From assembly GCA_015499985.1 (NCBI GenBank), contig JAAAUF010000034.1, positions 27,273 through 91,272 on the forward strand: a stretch of 64,000 nucleotides of DNA, given 5' to 3'. This DNA is from Haplosporangium gracile (lineage: Eukaryota > Mortierellomycota > Mortierellomycetes > Mortierellales > Mortierellaceae). Below the pieces are notes generated by a model. The model saw only the letters and a list, made by a program, of their open reading frames with translations, had not been told where the DNA came from and searched no databases. The position numbers and the translations under genes are program-made. This document shows positions 41,048 through 52,926 of the stretch, piece after piece. Every line of letters starts with the position of its first letter. Position 1 is the stretch's first letter.

Positions 41048-41405
41048 CGAAGCAAATTTAATTAACTTGTGGTCTTCCTTTTATTGAATAATAGGGTATT
41101 CGCTACTAATCAAAAACGTGGAGTTAGCTTTATCCGGGCATCATTTCTACGCGCCACGCCAAGTTTTTTTTTTTTTTTGCTGAATTGCTTACTATCTTTT
41201 TCATAACCCCATCTGCTCTTCACATACTACCCTCCACCATCTGGACATAATAAAAAAAAAGATGAAAGTATACATACAAAAAATGACTTTAATGGACAAC
41301 TACGTAAAAGACAGAAGAGGAGTTATGTTACAAGACAAAGAGAGAAAGAAGAAAAAAAAAAAGTAAAATCACAAGGACTAAACAAAGAAAGCTGCAAGAA
41401 AAAAT
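41048..41405. other. Intergenic between convergent genes
   Basis: 3' flanks of the transporter and of the Zn2Cys6 gene. T- and A-runs (41167-41180, 41351-41362) and AATAAA-like motifs on both strands fit polyadenylation signals. Confidence 0.5.
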
Positions 41406-41499
41406 CTAAGAGAAGGAAGGGATGGAAGAGTGAGCAACGACCCTGCCCGAAATGACCGGCGCGTCCATATCCATACTCATCGGTGACAAGATCTGAATC

Positions 41500-41538
<39 letters not shown>

Positions 41539-44500
41539 TGAACCTGCTGCCGAACCTGTTGTTGATGCTGATGCTGTTGATGGGGCTGCTGAGAGTTAGG
41601 CGCAATAATAGGAGGCTGACTCCACTGGAAATAATCATCATACAACAACGAATTCTGCTGCGTCAAAAGCGGCTGGCGATTGTCCTTGGGTTGCAACTGC
41701 AGATCCTGCTGTTGTTGCTGTTGATGATGGTGCTGGAGGTACCGAATCAACGAGTCCGGTGTAGACTGCATCTCGGCAAAGGCCTCGTCCGACATCATGA
41801 ACGAATCCAGACCGGGTGAGATCTGGGTTGTGGTCGATGGGCTCTTGGAGTCTGCTGGAACACGGCCTCCTCGAGATCCAAGACCCTCTGATCCGCTATT
41901 GGTGTCGAGTCCGGGCACTTGCAGTGATGGCGATCCGTTGCTAGTTGTGGTAGTCGAAGGACTCGTCACCACCGTCGACGATGTTCCAGGACCTATCGAC
42001 ATTCCCAAATGGCCGCCACTGCCTCCTCTAGCATGCTGTTGATGCTGTTGTCTGTGGTGTTGCATCTGAGCTGCCATGGGCCCTGGAGGTATGTTACTGA
42101 CTGTCGTGGTAGACTGCATAAAGGCGCCACCATCGCTGCTCGCAAGAGCAGCAGGAGTCTGCTGCATCATCATCGGCGTCATCTGGAACGAACTCGACAA
42201 AAAGTTCAAGTCTCCGAGCGGCATCGCAAAGTCAAAGATGGAATCCATGGGCTCTGTCTGCAAATGTGTTGCTGCCTGGTGGCTGTAGCTGCTTCCGTAG
42301 ACAAGTGGAGGACCAAATCCAGGGCCAGAGAAGGATGCCGAAGCTTGCTGCTGTGGCTGTTGTTGTTGCTGGTGCTGTTGATGTTGATAGTGCTGGTGTT
42401 GCTGCTGGTGTTGACGGAACTGACTCATTGGCGTGGGCTGTGGAGCCATGGTGGGTGGAGGTGCATATCCGGAGGTGAAGCCACCAGATGGTCCCAGAGC
42501 CAAAGAGGATGTCATCTGAGCTTGAGCATGTTGCTGTTGGAGTTGCTGCTGCTGCCTCTGAATAGTCGCGTTCTGTCGCATATTGATCGACTGCGAAATT
42601 GCCTCCTGCTGTTGATGTTGCTGGGTGTACACATTGAGCAAATGTTGACTCACATCGGCGGGATGTCCTGCCGCAGTCATCATGGACGCGTTGGGCGTAG
42701 ACATCACGGGCTGCTGCTGCTGTTGTGCCATCACATAGTTGCCTTGACCAGGAATTGACTGCGGCTGTTGAGCAAACGGTTGGCGGCACATCAGGTTTCC
42801 ATCGGCTGCTGCGAGAGCATGCGAAGCAGGCTGCGGACCGGACTGTGCCTGATTGTGGTCCATGCTTGGCCAGGGGGTGACGATTGGGCTGGTCATGCTG
42901 GGAGTGGTTGAGTTGGAGCTTGAGTTGGAGTTGGAACGAGGTTTGCGTTGTGAGGCACGTGGTTGAATAAAGGTCGCTTCGGGTTTGCTGACTCGTGCCT
43001 GCTTGACAGCCCTTGGGTTCGCCAACTCGTCCGCTTCCGTCGGCCGCTTCTCCGCAGGCGAAAGTTCTCCTGACTTTGTTTGATCCCGACCATCCGTCTG
43101 AGATTCGACAGAGATGCTCGTGTTGTCGCTGGAGGTCGTTGACTGTTGTTGTTGCTGCTGCTGTTTTTGTTGTTGTTGCTCGGCCAGGAGCTTGGCCTTC
43201 CATTGACGCTCAAACTCCTGGTTGATTTCCTGGATCTCAAGCTGGTTCATCCGGATCCGCTGCTCCATCAACTCCTTCTCCTCCATGCCTTGGTCCTTCT
43301 CATCGTGGACCGAAATCTGCTGGACCTTGCGGGACTCCTCCGTCGTCTCTGACAACCGACGCTTCTCCTGGTTGGCTTCATCTATCACCTGCATCTCGGT
43401 AGCACGTCGCCACAGAGCAATCAGACCCGAGTCACTCTTGAGGAACGAGCTGATCGAAGCCAGCTTGCTGCTGACAACCATCTTGGGCGCCGTAGCGTGA
43501 TCCACCATCACGCCGCCCTGAGCAGCCTCGGCCTCGGTTCGATCCACTCCAACGCGTCCTTGACGGTTAGCATCCATGATCTTCTCCTTGGCCTTGAGCG
43601 CAGTGACCGCGCTGTCGGAAGCATAGTCGTGCAATCCATGAGCGTTGTGCGAGACGACTTGAGGGACGATAATGGCGCCATTCGCTGCTGACGAGTTGAT
43701 CTTGGACTGGATCGAGTAGAGGTCACGAATGATGTAAAAGAACTTGTCCGCCATCGCCCAGTACGACTTCATGGTCTGCAAAATTTTCACATGTGTACTG
43801 AGATTTCTCCGCGCCCTCGCTGCAATCACCGGATCTGACGCAAATGCGTTCGTGATATGACTATCAAGCAGGGGAAGAAAGGTGAGTGTTAGTTGGTGTT
43901 GCCTCCGAGCAGAAAAGCGAAAGTATTAACTCTTCAGAACAACAAACGATAAACGACACGTACATGGTGGCAGTGGTAAAGACAGGGTAGGCAAAGAAGG
44001 AAGATATAAATACGCGGGGAGGGCAGGACTGGTTGCTGACGAAATCTAAAACCTCAGAGACCTTGCTGGCTGCCTCTGCACAGCGTGCGACCGAAGTTTC
44101 GACAAAGTTGGAATCAATTGGAAAACTGGCCTTATCAGCCGCAAGGATGGGTCGGTGGAGCAGAACGACCGATGTATGATAAATGACATGCATAAAGACA
44201 ATCATGCAACCCTCGCCCTTGTCCCTGACTCTGGAGGCGTTCTCGACCGAGTAAGAATGGTGAGGGGGAACAGAGCTCAACCATGCGTCCAAAGCGGCAT
44301 TGATGACCGAGAACTCGGATCCAGGCTCGTTGGGTGGAATCGACCTCTTAGCCCTAGGTCGGTTGACGTACTGTGAGACCTTGCCGAGGACAGCCAGGAT
44401 CCTGATCAGATAGGCGAACGAGCTCAACGAAGGAACCTTTTGTGAAGAGTCCCCGTCGGTAGTTGAATCACTGCGCTCATTATTAGAGAGATCCTTACCC

Positions 44501-46233
44501 GGGAAGTCGTCTTTACCCTGATCCATGGCGGCGGATTTGCTCGACGAGCCTTTAAAGGTAGCTGAGGTAGGTTCTTCGTCTTCCTGAAGCATCTCGGTAA
44601 CGACGGGTCGGGCTTCGTGCCAGGCGTTGTCCTCACTCGGCAATAAGACCTCACAATCTCTTTCATCCATCATTCTGGGACGACCTGAAGAAGACGAGGC
44701 AAGAACGTCCATGACAAAGCAAGCCCAGAAAGCCCTTCGGCGCGTCTCCCGCATGACCCAATCGCCCTTGAGGTAAAAGACTGGGCTGCTGTCCTCGCGG
44801 TTGAGTCCAAGTTCGAGGGCCATGCGAATAGCCATGCCGCCATACATCCAAGCACGGGGTCCGCGTGCGGCGCCGTACTCGTACATGGCGAGAAACAAAA
44901 GTGCCTGAACGTTGGAGACGGTGGGTGTATCAATCGAGTCAATGACGGCGCTGCGAACGTTAGTGGCAAAGGGCTCTCCAGCGAGAAAGGCGGGGGTGGT
45001 CACGACGTCGGGGTGGTCAGAGAAGCGGGCGACGCCGGCGCAGATGCCATTAAGGAGATTAGACGGGACCTTGCCCTCTCTGTATTGCTTCATGAAGGTA
45101 TCGGGGTGGATGATGGGGAATTGGAAGTAGACTGAGTCGAAGAATAGAGTGATGAGATGGTCAAGGATGTCCTTGCGGGGGATCTCGTCTCTGATGCCAT
45201 AGATGAGTCGTTTGGATCTGATTTGTGCTCCTGCGGCGGTTCCAGTTTGTGTGATTGAGGCGGGCGGTGTTGTTTGCAGGTCTTGATAGCGTGAGAGAAC
45301 TGAGGTGTTGCCAAAGTATCGTTGATCGCCGGTCCGATGATCCGAATTAATACCGTCGTTGTTGGCGGCGTCTGCACCGGGGCGGTGTCCCGAGGGGGAG
45401 TCAAGCATGTCCGGGTCAATGGCTCCTGGGCCGTGTTGGAGCATCTTTTCCATCTTGTCGAGCCGCTTCTCGAGCAGTTCGATGTACCCCTGACGCGGAC
45501 CACGCTTCTTGAGTGACGGAAGATAGGTGCATCGCAGCTCTAGCTTTGCGCAGTTTGCACAACTGGGTTTAAGGCCGTCTATTGGAGGAAAGCGCAGGCA
45601 GAGCAGGAGCAGGAAAGAGAAAGGACAGAGAGAGCAAGAGGGAGTCACGAACGTTGTGGGGTTAGGGTCCGGGCTTGCTTCCGAAGGGTGGAGTATTGTT
45701 TGGGTCGCTGGGGAGTTGTGTATGTTGCTGTATACGTATTGTTATGTGGTTGAAAGGAGTGAATTAAGGAATCCGATCTTTGCAATTGCGCAAACTCATC
45801 CTCTATAGTGTCTGACGGGTACTTGTTGTTGCTGAAGGCGTTGCGTATGTGTGTTGCGTGTGTGGGCGTTGCCACCAATTCGTCGATAAAAAACCAATTG
45901 ATAGAAACAAACAAGGAGTTAAATCTTACCACACTTGATTTTTTTCTTTCGACAGGGATCGCATGCCTGTGTGAGACGCTTGCGCTTGATGGGTGCTGAT
46001 CCGTCTGCCTGCTGTTGCTGGGTATCGTTGTCTTCTTGGTCGTTGTCATTGTCGTTGTCATTGTCATTGTCGTGGTCCTCTTGATCGTGGTCGTTAGTGT
46101 CGTCGTGGTCATGGTCGTGGTCGTGGTCATGGTCGTGGTCGTGGTCATGGTCGGTGCCAGACTCTGACTCCTGCCGTTGTGCCCGAGAAGGTTGTTGTGG
46201 TGGACGGGCCTTGGTTGTACTGTGCTTAGCCAT
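41406..46233 (-). CDS. Zn2Cys6 transcription factor with fungal-specific regulatory domain and Q-rich tail
   Basis: Three exons, 45930-46233, 43964-45578 and 41406-43860, give 1457 residues. Residues 28-75 contain an unusual (DH)n and (DN)n run. The binuclear cluster is complete across the first intron: Cys91, Cys94, Cys101, Cys108, Cys111, Cys118 (ACDPCRKKKIKCDG). A linker and coiled coil (GYIELLEKRLDKMEKMLQ) follow. Residues about 210-600 form the Fungal_trans middle homology region (PIIHPDTFMKQY, RMALELGLNRE, RRRAFWACFVMDVLAS). The last 700 residues are Gln/Pro/Ser-rich with many polyglutamine runs, typical of an activation region. It should bind CGG-type half-sites as a dimer and control transcription; the target pathway cannot be read from sequence. 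No metabolic cluster is adjacent. Confidence 0.92.
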
Positions 46234-46930
46234 TATGTGCTGAGCTTATGTTTGTGTGTATGTTGTTGGCTGTTGCAGTTGCAGTGGAGCAGTAGTTGCT
46301 TCCTTTTTCTTGTTGACACTTGACAGGCAGACAAAGACAGAAGGTGTTGCAAGGTACGAGCGAACGAAAAAAAAAAAGAGAAGAGGTGAAAGCTTATTCT
46401 TGCGGACCAACTCTCCACTCGTGGCGATGACTGACTACCAGTGAGAGAGACTAGAGTTGTTGCCGTTGTCGTTGTTGGTTGCCTCTGTTCCTAGTTGTTT
46501 GGTCGATTGGATGGGTATGTGTTGTGTAGAAGGCAGGGTTGTACTGTTGGTGCGGTAGTGGTTGTATGTAGGAGTGAGAAGAGAGGAGGAAGCCAAGGAG
46601 GGAGATAAGACGAAAATAAAAGCGTTAAAAGGAGGAAAATAGAACGACGACAAGGGAGTAATATGAAGATAAACAAAGTTGAGTTCGTCGTTGTTGTTGT
46701 TGTTGTTTGGCAAAAAAAGGGTTGAGAGAGGATGGAGCAATGAGATTCAACTAATGAAGAAAATAGAAAAAGAAAAAAGAACAGCTGTTGTAATGAGAGA
46801 AAGGGTAGGAAAGTAGTGAACATGAATAGAATCGAGCGATATGTACAGCCAGCCGATAATAGGAAGGGTGGGAGTGTGGAGGAGGGGCAAGAGAATGGAA
46901 GGTTAGGCGACCAAGAAGAAAGTTGAGCAA

Positions 46931-46961
<31 letters not shown>

Positions 46962-49900
46962 TGGACCAAGAGGGATGGCTTGTGGAAGATGAAAAAATAG
47001 GTGTGAAGAAATGGGGGAGTGGTGAGTGAGTGAGAAAGTGTGAGCAAGGATAGATGGAGAGGGTCCAAACACCAATTGGATCGTGTCGTTGTCTTGCGGA
47101 GGAAAAAAAAAATACTGTCTTTACTTTTTATTCCTTTTTTGATTGCCTGAGCTACACTGATTGAACAGACTGATCAATTGATTGACTGACTGATTGACTG
47201 GCAATGACTACTGATCTTTAAGAATATTTGCTATCGACTGCAGTCAAGACAATTGCCAACGGGCTTATCATAATGGGCAATGGTCATGGTCACTCCCATG
47301 ACTACGGCATGTTCATACAAGCACACCAAAAAAATACGCTCTCCTAATTGAAAAATCACTTGCTGCCATCCTTCATATCTCATCACGCTTAATATGACAA
47401 TGCTCTCGACAGAACTAACGTTCTCCATGCCAACTCCCTATCACTCTCTCTATCCATTTGCAAACTCTCTTACTTTATTGGCAATAAAATGAGATACCGT
47501 GTGCAGGGTACGTTCTTATTGTCCCACGTCCCTATGCAACCAAAAAAAACCCCCTTTTTTTTTCTTCTACTTTTCTTGATTGTCAACAGCTGCAACTCCC
47601 TAATGCCTACTCCGCTCCGTTATCTTTATTTTTGTAGTCCTTGTTGAACACAAATAAAAAATATGCTTGCATCATTACATCCTTTTCTGTCCGCACCCTT
47701 GCCAATGGTCACCCATTGATTCAGTGATAGACATGATCAATGAAAGGAGCAACATTTTGACCCATGCCAAAGAGCGTATCAGGAGGAGTTGCAGAGAATA
47801 GCAAAAGAAATGGACCCCTCAACCAGACTGGATGCTTGAAAGTGGGGATTGTCGGTAGCACTAACATGAGCAATAGGGTGTGGAGCACCAGAACTGGGGA
47901 CAAAAAAGAGTAAGTTACAATCAAGTATGTGAGAGAGAAGGTCCCAAGGCCAGTTGTAACACTAAACGGAACATTCCTCTCGAGCCAACTCAACTCAATC
48001 AGAGTTCATTGGTGGCAACACATCATCAAGCGCCATTTGTCTCTGGGCTCATTCTCATTCTGTTTGGACTTCCCTCATCATTTCTTCTTTTGGCACACAC
48101 TTTCTTTCATTTCTTTCTTGAACCACATAAGCGCAGTTATACTGCTCTCTCTCCGCTCTTTCTGAACCGAGGAACATCCTTTTCTCATTTTTTCCTTCCT
48201 TCAATCACTTTCTATACAAATTTTCAATGAGAAAAATAGGGCGGCAGAGAATCAAGGCCTCCATGGTATTCCTCCGGATTTTATATGGTTCAACACCGGA
48301 TCGTCATCGTGCAAACACCCTACAGGCCCAAACTCATTTTCCTTTGGACATTTTTGTGTCTATGAGACAACTTACACATACAACAGCTCTCGAAAAGAAC
48401 AAAAAAAAACTGTCAATTCTTCACTTTATCGGAGTAGTTTGAATCTTCATCTTTGGCCTTTTTTAAATGTTGAGGACGAAGGAAAGTAAAACGCTCTCTT
48501 TTTGGGAAATATAACAAAAAAAAACTCGAAGAGCTTGAGAGTTTCGACCGTGGCACTCACGCTGAGTGAGCAAAAAAGGTCTAGATGGGTTACTCCACTG
48601 CTGTTTTCCTTGGATCTTGGATTGTTTCTTTTTTTTGTGTTGCTTTTGCCCTGGCGCGGACCATGTTGCTTTACTTTCTCGGTTTTTCTTTTGCTTATTT
48701 GTTTCCCAGCTCTCTGTAGAACTATAGTATACCATAGGTTACTTTGTTCGAAGACGACAGAGGGATGAGAGAGAGAGGGTCCATAATGCCGTAGACCTAT
48801 GCACTTGGAATCAGAGACCCCAACATGACTTGCATTCAAAGACAAACACACACTATTTCCTACCAATCAAAATAACATTGCAAGAAAACTCAAATCGCTC
48901 AGTTAGCTATCACGTCTTCAGTAGTCAGTGTTTACGAACAACGACCATTCTTTTACTATTTTTGGTGCTAGCAGGCAGTTCTGGGGGGGTTTACCTCTGT
49001 AGGGTTTCTGGAACAATAATCGCCTTTTGAGAGTGCGGTACGGCGTGCGGCGGCTGCGCTTCTCATTGTCTATGGAACCTCATTGTTCCTTTTGGCCTGA
49101 AAAAGAAAGAGATGTCCTTCATTTTCTTCATTCTTCCGGCGCCGCAACGCTCTGACTCTAGGTATTTCTCGGTCCTCCTCTCTTTACTTCCTGGGAACAG
49201 AATTATCCTACATTTGACGTGAGAACTAATGTCCCAATAAGAAACATTCAAACAAAAAGCAAAAAAGGATGCGCCGAAGGCAAGTATATGCGTCAGTCTC
49301 GAACACGGAAAACTTTATTGCTATCGCTTCTTGACCATCTGATATATTCGGCCTATATGGTCATTGGTTGGTCGCCCGCGGCAAGGATGGAGAAGTGGAT
49401 AGAGGAGAGCGTGTGTGTTATATCAAGTCGCCATCCGACGCGTCAATGAAGGGGAGGACGGAGTATCTATAAGCATAATCATCGTCATCATCAGAAAAAA
49501 AAGTTTTCTCCTATCCTTCTCATTTGCCCATGTGGACAAACAAACAAGGCGGTCATATCGTAAAATAGCTTTTTCCTTTCCCTCTTCTTTTTTTTCCTGG
49601 CAATTGTTCATTACTCATTTTTTTTTCTCCTGGCCTCCTTTTCTCTCCTTTGAAGGTCCAGCCTCCAGCCATGCAACAATTGCGTGATTACGATTGCCCT
49701 GTGGGCGTATCCTTCCTTTGCGTCCCTTGTGAAATACAACCTGGCGTCCCCAGGTTTCATTCGCCCAAAATTTCCGAGTACTGCACCGCCCTTATTGTGG
49801 TCACGCACTCTCCTCTTATATCTGGCGCTGGAACAAGATAAGGAAAAACGCAGAAGGTCATAGCGACTTCATTGGCGATCCCTCTTCTTTCCTTCAACTC

Positions 49901-50706
49901 CTCTTTCTACATCATCCGTACCCCACATACTAACGCACACGTACCTTTAAAGACGTTAAGAAATTGTGGATACTTCTTTCTCTTTTCTTCAGCTGGATAA
50001 CAAAACGGCCATCAATCATGGTCGTTACTGTTCTTGAACTTTTGCTGATGAAGGGAGCCTAGGAAGCGGGAAAATGAAGAGGTATAAGTAATAATCATGA
50101 TGCTGCCCACTTGAAAAGACTATTTGAAGATCCCTTCCAGACCTCCAGAGGTTCGGAGGGGCGAACGACGCTGGTTGTTTGTTACGGTAGGTAGTGTGAC
50201 AAAAAACCACAAATCGCGCGTTTTCTGATGGACGCTACACATGTGAGTGTATACTGGTTCCTCATTTCCAAGAAGTCACCCGTTGCGGCCGATATCTATT
50301 TCATCCTCCTTTTCCTGCTAGATCCTGTGTGAGCCCATAAACTCCTTCGCCATAGTAGACAACGCGTCGACTGGTCTTTTTGATAGCCTACCAAAGCGAG
50401 CGATCAACTTTCTTTTAGCAGTTGAATTTTTTTTTTGTGGTGTCCAAGCCACAGAAGCCACATATGTGCCACCATTTCACTCGTAATAAGCTCTTTTTTT
50501 GTCTCTTCACACATCCCATCGGCACATCATCACGCCTCTGCAGGACCCAGTCGAATCACAGCACACGTCCATCAACCGAACGACATCAACAATCGGGCGA
50601 CGCGACTTTTCCCTCTCAGCAGGAACGCAAGAACCTTTCACAGCAAGGAACACAACTACAGGAGGGTATATCACACAACACAACACAACACAACACTACA
50701 AAAACA
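46234..50706. other. Long intergenic interval, no gene supported
   Basis: 4.5 kb between divergent genes. It holds a GTT-rich stretch at 46684-46706, an A-run at about 46936-46958, several T-runs, and a CAACA-rich leader (about 50660-50700) just before the ATG at 50707. Short open frames at 48447-48866 and 49611-49841 lack recognisable domains and credible splice partners, so they are not called. Confidence 0.5.
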
Positions 50707-52721
50707 ATGTCGATATCTTCACCGGCTCCAAAGCCACTGCCACCACTGGTCACGTCCGACCCACGGTTGTTCTATACCATCAATGTCTCGGGTGAGAATT
50801 TTCTCGTTAGCCACTCTGCCCTCCAATACGACTCTCCCAACTTCTTCACCGATGGTAACTATCCACCTGCTTATACGCCTATACTATTATCGATTGATCA
50901 CACAAACACGGTCGTTTTTTTTTTTTGCTCCTGCCAATGGATATTTTTCGTTCGTCTAATTTCTGGACCTCCTAAACGCGACTACTTTTTTACACAACAT
51001 TAACTGTACACCTCTCTCTCTTTTTATCTCTCCCTCTGTTGGTATTACAACTTGACGATAGTGTTCATGAACCCACACAGGGAGGAATATAGCTCACGAG
51101 TCTTGTACATCAACCGGAACCCAGACGTGTTCAAGGACATCATCAAACACATGCAGGGGTACTACGTCGCCGCGCGGGATGAAGTCCACCTCGAGAACCT
51201 CGTCATGGACGCTCACTTTTTTAAACTCAAGCGGCTCATCGAGAACCTGCGCCAGACCATGTAAGTTACTTTTATTTGTTGTTTGGAGTTTTTGTGGGCC
51301 GGGGAGTGTAGGGAGAAGGTGCATAATCCAAGAGGTCGTTGACGCCATTTATTTCCCGGATAATTATTTTCGCTCTTTTTACTTTCCCCTAAAGCTCACT
51401 CCAATCATCCTTTATCAGTTACTTATGCGATTCTTAAATTTTCCTCCTACCCATCCTCACCCTCCTTTCTTCCCAACAACGAAATAGGTTCATAAACGTG
51501 AGCGGGACAATCTTCAAAGTATCCCGGGAAACAGTTCTAAACGACTCACCCAACTTCTTCGCCCTTCTCGAACCCTTCTCCGACCGAAATCTCACACCCA
51601 CATACTTCTGTCGATCTCCCGAACTCTTCAAAGATATTCTGTCTCACCTCCAGGGGTACGAGATCCCCATCCGGGATAAGATTCACCGGACGAACTTGCT
51701 TAAGGAGGCGAGGTACTTCAAGTTGAATAATTTGATTTCGAAGCTTTCGTTGGGGACAGAGTATGTATATAGTGGGTTCCCGACACGGCCAGAGGAGAGG
51801 ATTAAGCCGGAGGTGACAATGGTGTTGAAGAATATTAAGGTCAAGCATGTGATGGTCAAGGGGTGGCGGGAATTCGTGGCGTCCGCCTCAAGTCAGCAGC
51901 AGCGTGGGAATGGTGCCGTCATGTCACCGCCACCACAACAACAACCGTCGACTTCCCAGCAACTTGTGGCGACGTCGAGTATCCCGAGCGGGTACTCGAA
52001 GGACTCTGCAGGAGGAGGATCGTACTTCCCGCACCAGACAGCAAACAACACCATCCATACCTCATCTACCTCCAACGATCCCAATGCCTCAACAACCTCC
52101 TCAACATCTCAAAGCTCCAACCTCAACTCCTCATCGAATACCGATATTACGATGCAGGACAACTCAACAAAAGAAGCAATCCTCCAAGCCAACAAACTCC
52201 TCATCTCCTCCGGGGACCTTCAAGACCTTCTCTACAAACCCACGTCGGACATCGAACCCCTCGCCCTCCTCGTAGAACTCACATCCACAGAACTGTTTGC
52301 CGTCTGGCCGGGGTCCGTCAACTCTTCCATGTTGGGCGATCAACACCTTTTCGTCTACCGGGACCAGGACTTGGCACAACTTAACAAGATTTGTAAACGC
52401 CTCGGCCTCACCCAACTCACCATGGCCGCGAACGTGGTCAGACTGTCTCCGAACCTGTTCTTCCACCTAGATGGACATTCGTATAAGGGCCAGGAGGAAC
52501 TGGAGCCGATTATCAGAAAGTTGGCGTTGAGCTCCGCGCAGGTGACGCCCCCGGGGAGGGCATTGAGGTTGTTTTTGGGGAGGGCGTTGGTTAGGGTTGG
52601 ATGTAAGGCGAGCCAGTTGGTGATGACGATTGTTAAGGCAGAAGGGTGGAGTTCTGATAAGGAGTACAATGCTTGTCGGAAGTACCTTTCTGACGACATG
52701 CGCGACACCACCTCCATCTAG
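50707..52721 (+). CDS. Tandem BTB/POZ (T1/KCTD-type) domain protein
   Basis: Three exons, 50707-50854, 51062-51260 and 51488-52721, give 526 residues. Two BTB domains follow each other. The first, about residues 20-115, reads FYTINVSGENFLVSHSALQ, DSPNFF, then RNPDVFKDIIKHMQGYYV. The second, about 117-200, reads INVSGTIFKVSRETVLN, DSPNFF, SPELFKDILSHLQGYEI. Both end in the HFFKLKRLI / RYFKLNNLI helix, so the pair arose by duplication. The intron between them lies exactly at the domain border. A Gln/Ser/Asn-rich linker (about 240-340) leads to a C-terminal folded region (about 345-520: LALLVELTSTELFAVWPG, LRLFLGRALVRVGCKASQLV) that I do not recognise. BTB domains mediate oligomers or cullin-3 binding; fungal Whi2-like stress regulators use this type. 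Role unknown. Confidence 0.85.
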
Positions 52722-52926
52722 TCCTTGTTTAGAAATACAACCACACACTTCTTTACACACATCACCTAATCTTTTTTTTTTCTTTTTTTTTAAGTGCACA
52801 TTTGCTCCGCACGCACGAATATGAAATACAAAGAAACAAGTTTGTTGTGAAAAACTCTGTTCTTATTTTTTTTTTTTGAAAAACATACTACAATGGTTGG
52901 GTTGATTTCATGTGTGTTCTTTGACT

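Noticed and set aside
42232..43203. 323-codon minus-strand frame within the Zn2Cys6 gene
   Set aside because: Out-of-phase reading of CAG-rich polyglutamine DNA; the true frame joins the zinc cluster through correct splice phases.
45645..46148. Thr/Met-rich frame (TTTTTMTT repeats)
   Set aside because: Shifted translation of the DH-coding repeat in exon 1 of the Zn2Cys6 gene.
49611..49808. Minus-strand frame with protein-like composition (GNFGRMKPGDARLYF)
   Set aside because: Short, without splice partners or a recognisable domain; kept only as a note.
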